Below the pieces are notes generated by a model, which was not told where the DNA came from, did not search any database, and saw nothing but the letters and a program-made list of their open reading frames with translations. From NCBI GenBank assembly GCA_000146855.1, contig GL405246.1:1482158-1546157 (forward strand): DNA of 64,000 nucleotides, written 5' to 3'. The position numbers and the translations under genes were made by a program. Below, in pieces: positions 36,750-49,049 of the stretch. Source of the DNA: [Eubacterium] yurii subsp. margaretiae ATCC 43715 (GTDB lineage: Bacteria; Bacillota; Clostridia; Peptostreptococcales; Filifactoraceae). Numbering within the stretch: position 1 is the first letter of the stretch; each line of letters opens with the position of its first letter.

Positions 36750-39700
36750 ATCTTTCAACATATTCCTTTAATTTACTTTCTTTTGATTCATTTTCTTTTT
36801 CTTCTTCCTGAAACGACTTGATTTGTCCCAAAATAGACTTTTTTTCATCTGTTTTAGTGTGAAAATTATCTTCCACATCATAGGTAGATTCAAAGTAATC
36901 ACTATCTCTAATATCATTGTCGTATCTGTCAGCTATTCCGTCATTATCCATATCCTTTGCCAAAGGATCATAGATATTTCCCTCATCGTCCATTTCAAGT
37001 CCCAGTGAGTTTTTCAAATCTATAGGATTAACAGTTACAAAGTCGCTAAATTCTACATATTCCATATCTTTTCTTAAAAATTCAAGTGCTTTTTCCTCAC
37101 TCCCAAATTCTTTTATATAATCAGTATTTGTAACAACTTGACCATTGATATACTGAGTGGAAGTAAGCTCTTCTAAGTTAATCTCATATTGAATTTCATA
37201 TTTTTCATTAGGTGTCATAGTATAAGCTATTCCAATGTGCGAAAGATTAGGAAATATCTTATCGAATTTTTCATAGCTATAGCTATCATCCTCATATTCT
37301 CTCTTACAAAAATCAACTATGGCTTTTTTTACATCTTCTATAAGCGGATTGTCATTTTTCTTTTCTTCCACCTCACCCATATCAAGAAGTTTATTTAATT
37401 CTGCAAGTCTTAGAACCTTTGTCTTTAATTCTTCTGCCTTTTCAAAAGACTTTTTTAGTTCTTCTTTTGCATTTTCAAGTTGCTCCTTTGAACTGATAAG
37501 TTTTTCTTCAAGCCTCTTTAACTTTTCAGGCATCCTATCAATAACATTATCAAGTCTTATAATATTTCCGTCGGCACTTTTTCCAAACTCTCCTTTATGT
37601 TTAGTCGCACCATTTAGACTGAATATATGTTGATTTATAAACATATCATAGCTTACCTCCAAGTCCATATTCCTGTATTTGCCTATAAGCTTACTTTCAT
37701 CAATTTTTACCGACTTTATAGCATCAAGTAACCTTTCACCTGCCAATTTCTTATCTATGATTTTTTCTTCACTTATAGTCATTGAAGTAAACTTCTCTTC
37801 TCCTATTCCTTGCGGTTCAACATTTTTCATATCTACCTTTACCGACTCGATCAATTTTTCCGTTCTTACTATTTCTTGAGGATAATCCTTTGCTACCTTA
37901 TCTTCAAGCTTATATCTATTGGATTTAAAATTCGACTCAAGCATCTTAAGTTTTGTAACTTCATTATCTAAGTCCATCTTCTCCTTGATTCTCTTATCTC
38001 CTGTAGCAAGAGCCTTTATCTCAGCATAGTTCAAACTACTTTCATCAATATCTTCAGCTACTCTTACAGATGTTTTACTTGTCATAATTTGTGAAATAAA
38101 TTTTTGCTTATTCTCTATAGTCTGCCATAAATAAGCATCAAAGGTGTTTTCAGTGACATAACGATAGATATTGACTTCCTCATTCTCATTACCTTGACGG
38201 ATAATTCTCCCAGAGCGTTGCTCCAAATCAGCCGGTCTCCATGGTACATCAAGATCATGTAATGCAATTAACTTATTTTGAACATTTGTACCTGCACCCA
38301 TTTTTTGAGTTGAGCCTATAAGTATTCTCACATCGCCTTTTCTAAGCTTTGCAAATAACTCATCTTTTTGTTTATCTGAATTAGCTTCATGTATAAAAGC
38401 AATCTCATCTTTAGGAATTCCTAAACTTACAAGTTTATCCCTAATATCATCATAGATATTAAACTCTCCATCTTCCTTAGGTGTTGACATATCAGAAAAT
38501 ATTAGCTGAGTAGACTTGCTATCTCTTGTTTTATCCCATATTGCAAAGACATTTTTCACGCATATATTTACCTTTGAATTTTCATCATCAGGAAGTAAGG
38601 AATTAATTAATCTTTGGTCAAGAGCCAGTTTCTTACCATCATTTGTAATTTTCAGCATATTATCCTCATCAGGCTCTACTGCCTTATTTCTCACCTTATC
38701 TGCTCTTTCAGATAGACTTTTCAGTATTTCCTTTTGTTCAGTGCTTGGCATAGTTTTAATGACTTCATACTTAGCCTTAGGTACAGGAAGATTAAGCATA
38801 TCTGAAGTTTGAATATCTGCAACTTCCTTAAACATAGACATCAGTTCCGGCAAGTTATAGAACTTTGAAAATCTTGTCTTAACCCTATATCCAGTCCCTT
38901 CAGGAGATAATTCGAATGCTGATTGTGTTTCTCCAAATGTAGAAGCCCAAGAGTCGAAATGCTCCAAACCATTTTTCTTAAGGTCATCATACTGCAAATA
39001 TCTCTGCATGGTATAAAGTTCTGTCATAGAGTTAGAAACAGGCGTTCCTGTAGCAAAGACTATTCCTTTTCCTTTAGTCAACTCATCCATATATCTACAC
39101 TTCATAAACATATCTGATGACTTGAAAGCTTCACTTTGTCCTATTCCTGCCACATTTCTCATCTTAGTATACAAATACAAGTTTTTAAAGCCATGTGCCT
39201 CATCTACAAAAAGCTTGTCAACTCCTAATTCTTCAAAAGTTATTACATCATCTTTTTTAAAATCATCATTCAATTTTTCTAGCCTTACTTCTAATTTCTT
39301 CCTTGTCTTTTGAAGTTCCTTTACTGTAAAACTCTGATTTCTATCATGCTTATATTCTTCAACATAGTCTATTATCTCATCAATCTGATCTTGAATATGC
39401 TTTTGTTGATACTCCTTGGACATAGGAATTTTTTCAAACTGCGTATGACCGATAATAACTGCATCATATTCACCTGTAGCAATCTTTCCGATAAATCTTT
39501 TTCTATTTCTTGGTTCAAAGTCTTTCTTATGAGCAACCATAATATTTGCACTTGGATATAACTGCATAAACTCACGACCTATTTGTCCTGTTAGGTGATT
39601 AGGTACTACAAAAAGTGATTTACTACACATTCCCAGTCTTTTACACTCCATTGCACTTGCCACCATTTCATAGGTCTTACCTGCTCCGACCACATGGGCA

Positions 39701-42700
39701 AGCAAAGTATTGCCACCATACAGACTCCTTGCTATTGCATTTTTTTGGTGATCTCTAAGAGATATATCTGCACTCATTCCGTCAAAGGTCAAATTGCTAC
39801 CGTCATATTCTCTATTACGAATTGAATTAAATTTTTCATTATATCTCTTAACAAGCCTATTTCTTCTTTCAACATCATTAAATATCCAGTTTTTAAACTC
39901 TTCTTTTAGAAGTTCCTGTTTTTGAACTGCAAGCATGGTTTCCTTTTTATTTAATACAGAAGTCTTTGAACCGTCAGGACTTATTACTTGGTCAAATACC
40001 TTTGTTTCTTTCAAGTTTAAGGCATCTTCAATAAGCTTATACGCACTTACTCTACTAGTTCCGAATGCCATTTCTGCAAGGTCATTTCCTTTGTCTTTAC
40101 TCTTACCCTCTACATTCCATTCACTTGTCAAATGTGAAAATTTCACACTTATGTCCCACCTCGCATAACTTGGTGTTTTTAGAGTTTCAAACATAAACAT
40201 TTCTATATCCTTTGTCGGTATCCATGTAGCACCAAGCCTAACATTAATTTCACTTGCCTCAAGTTCCTTAGGCATTATACTTTGTAATTCCAACTTTTGA
40301 TATTCAAGGCTATTTAACTCTTTTGCTAATACTTCTTTTTCATTTTGATTATCATCTGTTAGCATTCTTTCAGCCTGTTTAAGTCTTGATATATAACTAT
40401 CTACAATAGCTATCTTTTCTCTTATATTGCCACTTAGATATTCGTCCTTTGTGACATAGGCATACTTAAAGGAATTACTTCTATCACTACAAGCAAAGGG
40501 CAAGTCATTATCTTCTAAATCAAAGGAAAGTCTTTGATTATTACTTGTATTTTCTTCTCTTATATTTAAAAATATCTCTCCTCTTAACTCTTCAATAAGG
40601 GTATTTCTGTCTTTTCCTGTTAGACCACTCATATATTCAAAATCCACATATCCTTTTTGAGATACAGAAAGTACCAAGGCTTCAAGCGAAGTATCTGCAT
40701 GGTCGATTATCTTTGCCTTTTTAATCGTTCTTTTGGAAAAAATATCTCCCTTAGCCTTAAAATTTTCTTCTTCATCAAGTATTTCTATCGATGAAACAAG
40801 TGGAAAGTTACTATCTTCTTTTAAGGCTCTCGTATTGCTTAGATTGTTTACAAAGCCATGTTTTTTTGAAAATCTGTCGTAGACTTCATTTAATCTTTTT
40901 TGTGCCTCTTTTATTTCTTCTTCGCTAAAATCTTCTTTTTGCCTAAATATAACATCTTTTAAAGCTGTATTTAATTCAAGATAGTCTTTGATTTTTTCTT
41001 TATTTTTATCATTTACATCCTTTTTTATAAAGAGTGAATTTTCTCTGTAATATACTTCATTATCAATAATTGTATATGAAAAGTTTTTGACATCATCTGT
41101 CGCCGGTATACTGCTTATCTCATCTTCTAAAAGTTCTATCTCATCATATCTAGCATTTGAAGATATTTCTTTGCTCGCTCTAGCAAGTAGCTCCTTTAAG
41201 TCAGTATCTTCTTTTGGCAAACAAGCTAAAGTATTTCCAAATCTTCCTGATATCTCTTTCATATCTCCAAGTATCATTTGAGGATTTTCTACAAAATACT
41301 TATTATATGTCAATCCGTTTTCATCCTTTGCCAAGTGTAGCCAGTTATCTTCTCTTTCTCTTATACCATCTCTTTTCTTTAGGAAGATAATATCTGAAGT
41401 TACTTCCGTACCGGCAACACCCTTAAAGGTATCATTTGGAAGTCTTATTGCCCCTAAAAACTCTGCTCTTGCATTGATATACTTTCTGATACTCTCATCT
41501 TTTTTATCCATAGTTCCACTTGACGTGATAAAAGCTATTATACCTCCGTTTCTAACCTTGTCTATGGACTTTGCAAAGAAGTAATCATGAATAAGAAAGT
41601 TATTTTTGTTATACTCTCTGTCATTTAACTTGAAATCCCCAAAAGGTACATTTCCTATTGCAACATCAAAAAAGTTATTTGAAAATGTACTTTCTTCAAA
41701 TCCTTTTATCTGTATGTCACTATTGGGATAAAGTAGCCTTGCAATGCTACCACTTATAGAGTCAAGTTCAACTCCGTAAAACTTAGACCTTTCCATTTCA
41801 TCAGGAAGATTGCCAATAAAATTACCAACTCCCATACTTGGCTCTAATATATTTCCACCCTTAAATCCCATGTCTGATAAGGTAGTATATATACTGTCAA
41901 TTACAGATTTAGGTGTGTAAAAGCTTGTTAGTGTAGATTCTCTTGCTGATTCATATTCATCTTGTGATAGATTATCTTTTAAAAATTTTCTTGCTACTTC
42001 CCATTGTCCACTCTTACTCTCATCAAAAACATCAGAAAGTCCACCCCAACCAACATACTTTGCCAAAACTTCTTGTGCATTAATATCAAGCTGCCTATTT
42101 TCACTTTCAAGTCTTTTAAGCATTGATATGGCTTCAAGGTTATTATTAAGCCTTTCACTTGCTGTTAGGCTTTGTGGTAAAATATCCTCTGAAATTTTAA
42201 AATTTGATATTTTATCTCTTATTTCTTCTTTCTGTTCTTCGTGGTTTTGAAGATTAAACATTCTTAGCAAATCACTTTCAAGCCTATATACAATAACTTC
42301 AGAGCCTGCAATCATACCGCCAAGATACTCCATATTATCCTTGATTGTAATGGTCTTTAGATTGTTTCCCATATCATCAAATCTTGTTACAGTATAATTC
42401 TTGTCTTTGTAATGAACCACATCTCCAATAAGGAGTTTTGGTCTGTCAAAGCTTATTTTTTCAAAAAGCTCTTCCTTGTTATCAAATCTTATTACAGGTC
42501 TATAATTATTGTCTGCTCTTTTTGGCTCAAGTATCAACTCGCTATTACCAAGTCCCTTATTTATAGTTACTTCGCTTATTGTATATTCTTCATTATCCAT
42601 ATATACGCTTGTTCCTATAGATAGGTCTAAGTTTTTATCATCTAATACAACTGTACCTTGTTTCGTATAGTCTAAGATACTTGATTGTATAATCTCTTCT

Positions 42701-44736
42701 TGTATTTCATTTTCTTTTGATACAGAATAATCTTCTATCTTTAAAGAAGTATATTTACCACTATCAATTAATTCATCTACCTTTTGACTTTCTGCAAAGT
42801 TTATTCCTCTGTTAAGATTATATATCTCTCCGTCTACCTCTACTTTTCTTCCTGTATCCTCAAGGCGGATTGCAAAGCTGTCTGTCCTACTTGAAAGTAT
42901 GAATTGAGTTCCAACCTTAATAGCTACTTTCTCATCATTATTTTTATTAGCGTAGTTTTTAAGTTTTCCAACAAATTCATTCATATCTAAAGAAGATAAA
43001 TTTTCTTTAAATTCATCAATCTGATCGCAACTTATCTCATTTCTTACAAGATAGCCTTTAATTATGTTGAACTTTGCAATATCTACGTCTAAAGCCTTGA
43101 GATACTTTATCTTTTCAGAAGTTATTCCAAACTCAGCCTTTTTCATATCATCAATAAGCCATTTTAACTGCTCCATCTTCCATACAGGTATTTTAGTATT
43201 TGCTATTTCTGCAACCTCATTACTTGAAAAACCATATTCTTTAATGGAACTCATAATCTCTTCTAACTGTTCATCGCTAAAGTCATTTATACTGATATTT
43301 GTATGTTGCAAGGCTAATTCAAGTTTGAGTGTGGCAAGCCTACTTATAGCCTCATCTTTGGTTAACTTAAACTCTTCTACAGTCTTATCGACTTCATCTT
43401 CAAAAGTAGTATTAAGCTTTTGTCTAATATCTTCTGTTATTTCATTAGTCATAAGTTTGCTTGAATTATCTTTTGCATTGAAAAAGGGAGCCACATCTGC
43501 TCCCTTTTCTTCGACTTCTATTTCATTTTCTAAACTTCCACTATCTCCTTGACTGTCATCTCCTTGAGTGCTGACATCATCGTTTTGTACTGTTGATCTG
43601 CCTCGCTCTCTATCTTCCAAGCTTTCATCATCTTCACTTTTTCCTCCCTCATAAAGTGAATCGCCTGTCTTTGAATGTCCATTAGGTGATTTAGCAACTT
43701 CTTCTCCTTGTATAGATCTATTAACATATTGTACTTGCTCTCTTCCTGACTCTCTGATAGGTATGTCAATCTCATCACTGCGTATGTCGGATTGGGAAAC
43801 TCTTTGATAAAGTCCTTCTGCTCTTCCAGTTGGTTTAAGGTCTTTTCCTTGATTGTATCTATTATCTCTTCCATACTCTCCATGTGTGAAAACTCGCTTA
43901 CTTGTGTCATCATTTCCTTGCTCATTTGATCGAACAGCATTTTCATTACCTCCTAAATTTTTATCATCTTCATTTCTTTCGTTGTTAGCTATATTATACT
44001 CTGCACTTATATCTTTTGTCAGCACCTGATTTACAGATAGATTTCTCGTCATTTTCATAGCTGTTTCTATGATATTATTACAAGCATTAGAAATACATGA
44101 ACCTATACTTATCAACGAAATTTTATCCAAGTATTTATAATTATCTCTCACATTTTCCATATCAATAGGGTAGTTATGTTTAAACCTATTTGAAACTGCG
44201 TAACTTACAGAATTTCTTATAAAGTGGATAAATGAATTTCTATCCTTATCTTCAATTCTTAGATTATTAGCAAGATCACTAATACTTTCATCTGCATATA
44301 TTCTGCTAAGTGAATATATATTTGCCGTCATAGTGTTACTTACAACATAACCTTGTTTCTCTATCATATCTTTTAACGCTTTTTCATCTCTTGACCTGTC
44401 AAAAGACCAAAGCTCTACCTCATTGACATTATTATCTATAGATACCGTCTGGCTTATATCAAAGATATATCCTACTTTTTGGAAAGTGCTTGTACTATTT
44501 ATGATAGGAATACCTCTTTGTCCCCTCATAACAGTTCTGTTAAATCTTTCTCTCCATACATCAAAACTCGCACAAGCAGTCGCATTTGGATTTTTGTCAT
44601 AGATGCTTATCTGACTTAAAAAGTCATATCTTTGATTATTTCCTATTACTTTTAAAAGCCTAAGATATTCTTTTTCATTATTTAAAATATCACTTTTTAT
44701 AAGCTCTATTATATTGTAAAAGTCATTTGTTCTCAT
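36748..44736 (-). CDS. Giant ICE protein: ArdC-like domain, N6-methylase-like domain and SNF2 helicase
   Basis: The protein has 2662 residues. The first 120 resemble the ArdC antirestriction N-terminus ([20 protein letters not shown], then [10 protein letters not shown]). Near 1025 a methylase-like [10 protein letters not shown] replaces the canonical NPPY, so catalysis is doubtful. From about 1680 a SNF2 helicase has [21 protein letters not shown] (about 1845), ATGTPVSNS, and a C-terminal [15 protein letters not shown] (about 2180). Coiled coils follow. A calcium-repeat-like tail ([15 protein letters not shown]) occurs near the end and recurs in the C40 peptidase protein. Such proteins are core to Tn1549-like elements and may protect or remodel incoming DNA; this is not proven. 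Confidence 0.88.
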   Translation of the reverse strand: MRTNDFYNIIELIKSDILNNEKEYLRLLKVIGNNQRYDFLSQISIYDKNPNATACASFDVWRERFNRTVMRGQRGIPIINSTSTFQKVGYIFDISQTVSIDNNVNEVELWSFDRSRDEKALKDMIEKQGYVVSNTMTANIYSLSRIYADESISDLANNLRIEDKDRNSFIHFIRNSVSYAVSNRFKHNYPIDMENVRDNYKYLDKISLISIGSCISNACNNIIETAMKMTRNLSVNQVLTKDISAEYNIANNERNEDDKNLGGNENAVRSNEQGNDDTSKRVFTHGEYGRDNRYNQGKDLKPTGRAEGLYQRVSQSDIRSDEIDIPIRESGREQVQYVNRSIQGEEVAKSPNGHSKTGDSLYEGGKSEDDESLEDRERGRSTVQNDDVSTQGDDSQGDSGSLENEIEVEEKGADVAPFFNAKDNSSKLMTNEITEDIRQKLNTTFEDEVDKTVEEFKLTKDEAISRLATLKLELALQHTNISINDFSDEQLEEIMSSIKEYGFSSNEVAEIANTKIPVWKMEQLKWLIDDMKKAEFGITSEKIKYLKALDVDIAKFNIIKGYLVRNEISCDQIDEFKENLSSLDMNEFVGKLKNYANKNNDEKVAIKVGTQFILSSRTDSFAIRLEDTGRKVEVDGEIYNLNRGINFAESQKVDELIDSGKYTSLKIEDYSVSKENEIQEEIIQSSILDYTKQGTVVLDDKNLDLSIGTSVYMDNEEYTISEVTINKGLGNSELILEPKRADNNYRPVIRFDNKEELFEKISFDRPKLLIGDVVHYKDKNYTVTRFDDMGNNLKTITIKDNMEYLGGMIAGSEVIVYRLESDLLRMFNLQNHEEQKEEIRDKISNFKISEDILPQSLTASERLNNNLEAISMLKRLESENRQLDINAQEVLAKYVGWGGLSDVFDESKSGQWEVARKFLKDNLSQDEYESARESTLTSFYTPKSVIDSIYTTLSDMGFKGGNILEPSMGVGNFIGNLPDEMERSKFYGVELDSISGSIARLLYPNSDIQIKGFEESTFSNNFFDVAIGNVPFGDFKLNDREYNKNNFLIHDYFFAKSIDKVRNGGIIAFITSSGTMDKKDESIRKYINARAEFLGAIRLPNDTFKGVAGTEVTSDIIFLKKRDGIREREDNWLHLAKDENGLTYNKYFVENPQMILGDMKEISGRFGNTLACLPKEDTDLKELLARASKEISSNARYDEIELLEDEISSIPATDDVKNFSYTIIDNEVYYRENSLFIKKDVNDKNKEKIKDYLELNTALKDVIFRQKEDFSEEEIKEAQKRLNEVYDRFSKKHGFVNNLSNTRALKEDSNFPLVSSIEILDEEENFKAKGDIFSKRTIKKAKIIDHADTSLEALVLSVSQKGYVDFEYMSGLTGKDRNTLIEELRGEIFLNIREENTSNNQRLSFDLEDNDLPFACSDRSNSFKYAYVTKDEYLSGNIREKIAIVDSYISRLKQAERMLTDDNQNEKEVLAKELNSLEYQKLELQSIMPKELEASEINVRLGATWIPTKDIEMFMFETLKTPSYARWDISVKFSHLTSEWNVEGKSKDKGNDLAEMAFGTSRVSAYKLIEDALNLKETKVFDQVISPDGSKTSVLNKKETMLAVQKQELLKEEFKNWIFNDVERRNRLVKRYNEKFNSIRNREYDGSNLTFDGMSADISLRDHQKNAIARSLYGGNTLLAHVVGAGKTYEMVASAMECKRLGMCSKSLFVVPNHLTGQIGREFMQLYPSANIMVAHKKDFEPRNRKRFIGKIATGEYDAVIIGHTQFEKIPMSKEYQQKHIQDQIDEIIDYVEEYKHDRNQSFTVKELQKTRKKLEVRLEKLNDDFKKDDVITFEELGVDKLFVDEAHGFKNLYLYTKMRNVAGIGQSEAFKSSDMFMKCRYMDELTKGKGIVFATGTPVSNSMTELYTMQRYLQYDDLKKNGLEHFDSWASTFGETQSAFELSPEGTGYRVKTRFSKFYNLPELMSMFKEVADIQTSDMLNLPVPKAKYEVIKTMPSTEQKEILKSLSERADKVRNKAVEPDEDNMLKITNDGKKLALDQRLINSLLPDDENSKVNICVKNVFAIWDKTRDSKSTQLIFSDMSTPKEDGEFNIYDDIRDKLVSLGIPKDEIAFIHEANSDKQKDELFAKLRKGDVRILIGSTQKMGAGTNVQNKLIALHDLDVPWRPADLEQRSGRIIRQGNENEEVNIYRYVTENTFDAYLWQTIENKQKFISQIMTSKTSVRVAEDIDESSLNYAEIKALATGDKRIKEKMDLDNEVTKLKMLESNFKSNRYKLEDKVAKDYPQEIVRTEKLIESVKVDMKNVEPQGIGEEKFTSMTISEEKIIDKKLAGERLLDAIKSVKIDESKLIGKYRNMDLEVSYDMFINQHIFSLNGATKHKGEFGKSADGNIIRLDNVIDRMPEKLKRLEEKLISSKEQLENAKEELKKSFEKAEELKTKVLRLAELNKLLDMGEVEEKKNDNPLIEDVKKAIVDFCKREYEDDSYSYEKFDKIFPNLSHIGIAYTMTPNEKYEIQYEINLEELTSTQYINGQVVTNTDYIKEFGSEEKALEFLRKDMEYVEFSDFVTVNPIDLKNSLGLEMDDEGNIYDPLAKDMDNDGIADRYDNDIRDSDYFESTYDVEDNFHTKTDEKKSILGQIKSFQEEEKENESKESKLKEYVER

Positions 44737-44770
44737 CTTAACCTCCTTTATTGTGTTTATTGCATAAAAA

Positions 44771-44792
44771 AAGACGATATCGCTATCGTCTT
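44771..44792 (-). terminator. Perfect terminator hairpin after the DUF3800-like gene
   Basis: Nine-base arms AAGACGATA/TATCGTCTT with a 4-base loop overlap the stop codon and are followed on the minus strand by seven T. It separates the cargo gene from the SNF2 gene 35 bases further on. Confidence 0.9.
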
Positions 44793-46041
44793 AAACTAAT
44801 GCTGGCTCACTTCCACCTCTTATAAATTTTTTTGCAAGTTTTTTGCAAGAATAAGCATTAAAATATTCTGAATGTTCTTCTGCTTTTACTTTCATAAAAT
44901 CTTCATATGTCCTATATTCAAAAACATATTCAAGCAATGCAAACATTAGAACAGGATAATCACAAAAAACTCCATCATATCCTGTCCATTCATATAACTG
45001 ATACTTAGAAAATATTATTTCAATCTCTTGGCACAATAGAAACTGTTCTTTAGACAGCTTAAACCACTTGGAAGAAAGTAATTTTTTGGATAAATAATCA
45101 ATTTTATCCAAATCTTCCTTTACCATAATTTCACTCTCTTTCAACTCACATTCAAGCGCTATAATCAATTCTCCGAAAAAATGTGCCAAAATATCTGAAA
45201 TTCTTATTCCAATAGACTCATGTGATTTTCCTTCATCACACGAATTATAATTTCCAATTTTTTTAGCTGCCTCAAGTGTACTATTTTCTTCATCAATCAA
45301 TAGATTCACATCTGTTTGATTAATCTTTCTTTCACAAAGTAATTTATTAAATCCAATAAATATTGGTTCGTATCGCCAACTTAGCTGAGGTTGCTTGAAA
45401 TTTGATACATATGCAGTATCTAAAACAATTAAAATCTGTTCTAATGCATTTGTTTCTATTACTTTCTTTTTAGATGATTTAGCTTTCTCAATAACATTTT
45501 GTATCATGATTTTCAAATCACTTAGCACCTTTTCTATATCTTCTTCATTCTTAATACTCATGAATTTTTTTAATATTTTAGGATTTCTATAATTATACAG
45601 GAACTTTATAATAGTATATAAAAATGATTCTTTATGAAAATCTATTTTAAAATTAATATTTTTTAGAAATTCAATCACTATTAATTCTGTCTTGCTAAAC
45701 ATACTTATGTGAAAAATTATTTCACTATCATCAAGAATTTTAAAAAAGTCTCTATAAAAATTAATTGTATTGTCTACAAAAGATGAGAAACCGTTTTTAT
45801 AGTTTTTCTTTTTAATTATAGTAGCCTTAAATTCCTTGCCTTCATCAATTGTATATATTTCCTTGTATTTATTTTCGAATAAAATGTACCTTTTCCAAAT
45901 CTCTGCTTTTTTAATGTCTTTATATCCACAAAAAAATCCTACATAAATATCTGAATTATTTTCTAGATAAACATTAATTAAGTCTTTCTTTATAGTTATA
46001 TTTCTGTCATGAAAAGCTTCATCGTAGTAAAATTTCCACAC
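44791..46041 (-). CDS. DUF3800-like cargo protein
   Basis: The protein has 416 residues. An N-terminal FYYDEAFHDRNI and a late SIGIRISDILAHFFGEL resemble the first acidic strand and the IQLADLIA-type motif of DUF3800 proteins, which have an RNase H-like fold and occur in mobile elements and defence loci. A nuclease role would be inference. The start is a GTG at 46041 with AAAGGAGG just before it. It lies between dcm and the SNF2 gene, has its own terminator and a 180-base upstream gap, and so looks like an inserted cargo module. Confidence 0.55.
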   Translation of the reverse strand: MWKFYYDEAFHDRNITIKKDLINVYLENNSDIYVGFFCGYKDIKKAEIWKRYILFENKYKEIYTIDEGKEFKATIIKKKNYKNGFSSFVDNTINFYRDFFKILDDSEIIFHISMFSKTELIVIEFLKNINFKIDFHKESFLYTIIKFLYNYRNPKILKKFMSIKNEEDIEKVLSDLKIMIQNVIEKAKSSKKKVIETNALEQILIVLDTAYVSNFKQPQLSWRYEPIFIGFNKLLCERKINQTDVNLLIDEENSTLEAAKKIGNYNSCDEGKSHESIGIRISDILAHFFGELIIALECELKESEIMVKEDLDKIDYLSKKLLSSKWFKLSKEQFLLCQEIEIIFSKYQLYEWTGYDGVFCDYPVLMFALLEYVFEYRTYEDFMKVKAEEHSEYFNAYSCKKLAKKFIRGGSEPALV

Positions 46042-46222
46042 ACTATCCTCCTTTGCACAAAATGTACATATAACTTATAATATATCTTCTATTTTTTTGT
46101 ATTTTTCTAAAATCAAATAAAAAATGCAAACATCATCTCATTTTCTTTACAAAATGCTTTAAGTTTAAATATACTATAGAATTTATAGTTTTTCAATCTC
46201 TATCATAATATTTCTATCCCTT

Positions 46223-47176
46223 TTATACCCCATAAAGTATATCTTCAAGCACATTCACCACAATACTATTCCCAGCTTGTTTATACAATATCGATGACAT
46301 TTTTCCTTTCTTTTGTGGATATATTGTTCTTAGCTTATCAAAATCCTCATCATCAAATCCCATTAGTCTGAAACATTCTCTCTCAGTTAAATACCTGTAC
46401 TTGCCGTTTCCTAAGTCTATCACTCCCGAATTAGGTACTCGTACTTGCTTAGTGGATATAGTATACACATATTTGTCTATTATCTTTAGTCTACCTTTAT
46501 AATTTATGTTCTTTATATTTCCTTGTATATTACTTAGAATTGACTTTTGTCTTACTTCATAAATCTCAGATACTTCTTTTTCAAGAAATTCCGATATGTG
46601 TTTAGTAGGTATTTTTTCAAGTTTTTCAAAATCAAAGTTGTTTTTTCCCAATATACTTACTACAAATATCCTCTCTCGCTTTTGTGGTATGCCAAAGTCC
46701 ATTGCATTTAATACCTTGTACTTGTTTTCATATCCAAGTCTTTCCATTTCGTCCAAATATTGAAAAAAGGAAGTCCTCATATTCTTATCAAGAACTCCCT
46801 TTACATTTTCCCAAAGTACAACTTTAGGTCTCATATTCATTTCTTCAATTATTCTTACCGTTTCAAATAACAGGCTGCTCCTTGTGCCGGTTCCCTTTAC
46901 TCCTCCTTTCTTCTGTCCGATTCTACTGAAATCTTGACAAGGACTTCCATGCATTAGCAAATCCACTCTTTCATTTGGTGCATGATATTTAACAATATCC
47001 TTAGGTGTAAAATCAGCATTATACAAAGCATTGTAACTCTTGACACAATTTTTATCTATCTCTACATAATCAACTACTTTATGTGGTATCTTCTGTCTTA
47101 TCAAAGCCTTTCTTAATGCTCCTATACCGCCAAAAAGTTCCAAAACATTTACTTCATCTATATAAACCACCTCCAC
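46223..47176 (-). CDS. dcm: DNA (cytosine-5-)-methyltransferase
   Basis: The protein has 317 residues with all main motifs: ELFGGIGALR (I), GSPCQDFS with catalytic Cys80 (IV), WENVKGVL (VI), QKRERIFVV (VIII), and the closing QAGNSIVVNV (X). The target-recognition region is short, about residues 190-260. No restriction partner is adjacent, so it is probably an orphan methylase that shields the ICE from host restriction. The start is uncertain: the GTG at 47176 overlaps an AGTGGAGGTGG ribosome-site-like stretch, and no better in-frame codon follows before motif I. Confidence 0.92.
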   Translation of the reverse strand: MEVVYIDEVNVLELFGGIGALRKALIRQKIPHKVVDYVEIDKNCVKSYNALYNADFTPKDIVKYHAPNERVDLLMHGSPCQDFSRIGQKKGGVKGTGTRSSLLFETVRIIEEMNMRPKVVLWENVKGVLDKNMRTSFFQYLDEMERLGYENKYKVLNAMDFGIPQKRERIFVVSILGKNNFDFEKLEKIPTKHISEFLEKEVSEIYEVRQKSILSNIQGNIKNINYKGRLKIIDKYVYTISTKQVRVPNSGVIDLGNGKYRYLTERECFRLMGFDDEDFDKLRTIYPQKKGKMSSILYKQAGNSIVVNVLEDILYGV

Positions 47177-47183
47177 TAAAATA

Positions 47184-47210
47184 AGGGAATAAGATTTTCT
47201 CTCATTCCCT
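47184..47210 (-). terminator. Weak hairpin between topB and dcm
   Basis: Seven-base arms AGGGAAT/ATTCCCT are followed on the minus strand by TATTTTAG. The T run is poor, so it may be only an attenuator or an RNA-stability element. Confidence 0.45.
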
Positions 47211-47220
47211 AAATGTAAAA

Positions 47221-48939
47221 CTATTTACTATAAAGTCTTATAGTATTATTTATCTCATCTTCAATATAATTCAAAAACTTCTCTTTGCTTGCTTTTCCAC
47301 TTGCTATATCTGATAGTTCCATTTCCCACTTAGCAGTAGTTTCGGCTGATTTTAAATTATCTGCCACAATATCTATAAGACTTTTACCTTTTTCAGTTAC
47401 AATCAGATTTTTCTTATCTCTTTCGATAAATCCTTTATAAATTAGGTTTTCTATTATACCTGCTCTTGTTGCAGGTGTTCCAAGTCCTTTTCTCTCAACC
47501 TCAATGTCTTTTTCCAAAGCATCATTTCCAGCTACTTCCATAGCTTTTAATAGCGTATCTTCCGTATAGTGTTTTGGAGCAGTCGTATATTTTTCCTTTA
47601 TTTCTTTGTCATTTATTTCAAGTACGTCACCTATATTTACATTAGGCAAAACAATATCTTCATTTTTCTTTGACTTATACTGTTTTAAATATTTTGTAAA
47701 GCCGTCATCTGCAATCACCTTACCGCTAACTTTAAATTCAAATATATCTCCATGATTTTCAAATAAGGCAATAATCTTTGTTGTATTTTCAATTAAAGGA
47801 TAGCCTACACTTGCATGAAGTTTATTTAATATAAGCGTATATAGTTTTATCTCACTTTCAGCTAGTGTTGATATGTCTTCTTTTAGCGAAACTACTGTAG
47901 GTATAATTGCATGGTGATCACTTACCTTAGTAGAATTGAAAATGACCTTAATACGCTCTGTATCAAAATCATTCTTGCCAAGAATGTTGTTTACAGTACT
48001 TGTAATCATATCTTCTGAAAGATAACGACTACCTGTTCTTGGATAGGTAATTAACTTCTTTTCATAAAGGCTTTGCGCATAATCAAGCGTCTGCTTGGCA
48101 CTATATAAGAAATACTTATTACACTCTCTTTGAAGCGTTGTTAAATCATAGGGTAGATCAGGTTTTGTAATTTTCTCCTTTTTCTCAATATCTTTTACTG
48201 TAATTGTCTTTCCCACTGCTTTTACTAAATCTTCGGCAATTTCAAGCTTGTCAATTCTTTCTGTTGAAAGGGTAAAGTCATTAAGATTAAGCTCTACTGT
48301 ATAGTATTTTTCTTTATTAAAGCTTGCTATCTCATCATCTCTCTTTGCTATCATAGCAAGTGTAGGTGTCTGAACTCTGCCGACAGAGTAATTTTGATTA
48401 TACAGGCAAGAATATAGTCTACTGATGTTCATACCAACAAGCCAGTCAGCTATTGCCCTTACTTGTGCAGACTCAAAGAGATTGTCGTAGTCTTTTCCGT
48501 CTTTCAAATTATTAAAGCCGTCTTTAATTGTTGAATCTTCCATTGATGAAATCCAAAGCCTCTTCATTTTCTTTTTGCAATTTGCTTGATTATATACAAG
48601 TCTAAATATACTTTCTCCCTCTCGTCCGGCATCACAAGCATTGATAACAGTATCAACCTCATTATCATTCATCAGTTTTTTAATTGTATTGAACTGTTTT
48701 TTGGTTGCTTTTGATACTTCGTACTTATACTCTCTTGGAATGATAGGTAAGTCATCAATATTCCACTTTGCATACTTTTCATCATAAGAATCCGGATTTG
48801 CCATTTGTATCAAATGTCCTACACACCAAGATACTCTATATCCGTTGCCCTCATAATATCCGTCCTTTTTACTCCTTGCTCCAATTACCTTAGCTATTGA
48901 TATGGCGACACTTGGCTTTTCTGCTATTACTAATTTCAT
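47221..48939 (-). CDS. topB: DNA topoisomerase III of the ICE
   Basis: The protein has 572 residues, a short TopB. It starts with the TOPRIM domain MKLVIAEKPSVA, and acidic residues follow in NACDAGREGESIF. The active-site tyrosine is in LITYPRTGSRYLSED (about 296). There is no C-terminal zinc-finger domain, as is usual for Tn1549-like copies. It relaxes and decatenates DNA and probably assists conjugative replication. GGAGG precedes the ATG. Confidence 0.95.
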   Translation of the reverse strand: MKLVIAEKPSVAISIAKVIGARSKKDGYYEGNGYRVSWCVGHLIQMANPDSYDEKYAKWNIDDLPIIPREYKYEVSKATKKQFNTIKKLMNDNEVDTVINACDAGREGESIFRLVYNQANCKKKMKRLWISSMEDSTIKDGFNNLKDGKDYDNLFESAQVRAIADWLVGMNISRLYSCLYNQNYSVGRVQTPTLAMIAKRDDEIASFNKEKYYTVELNLNDFTLSTERIDKLEIAEDLVKAVGKTITVKDIEKKEKITKPDLPYDLTTLQRECNKYFLYSAKQTLDYAQSLYEKKLITYPRTGSRYLSEDMITSTVNNILGKNDFDTERIKVIFNSTKVSDHHAIIPTVVSLKEDISTLAESEIKLYTLILNKLHASVGYPLIENTTKIIALFENHGDIFEFKVSGKVIADDGFTKYLKQYKSKKNEDIVLPNVNIGDVLEINDKEIKEKYTTAPKHYTEDTLLKAMEVAGNDALEKDIEVERKGLGTPATRAGIIENLIYKGFIERDKKNLIVTEKGKSLIDIVADNLKSAETTAKWEMELSDIASGKASKEKFLNYIEDEINNTIRLYSK

Positions 48940-48967
48940 TTATCTTCCTCCTGTTTATATAAAAAAA

Positions 48968-48998
48968 GGCGAAAGATCTCATATCATAATCTCTCGCC
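48968..48998 (-). terminator. Intrinsic terminator between DUF4366 and topB genes
   Basis: Ten-base arms GGCGAGAGAT/ATCTTTCGCC (one wobble) with an 11-base loop are followed on the minus strand by seven T. Confidence 0.85.
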
Positions 48999-49049
48999 AC
49001 TAATTTTGTTTATTATTAAATACTATTTAAATACTGTTTAAAGACTATT

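Noticed and set aside
43530..43946. Second minus-strand frame of 138 codons inside the SNF2 gene
   Set aside because: It overlaps a low-complexity part of the large gene in another frame and has no ribosome site or family features.
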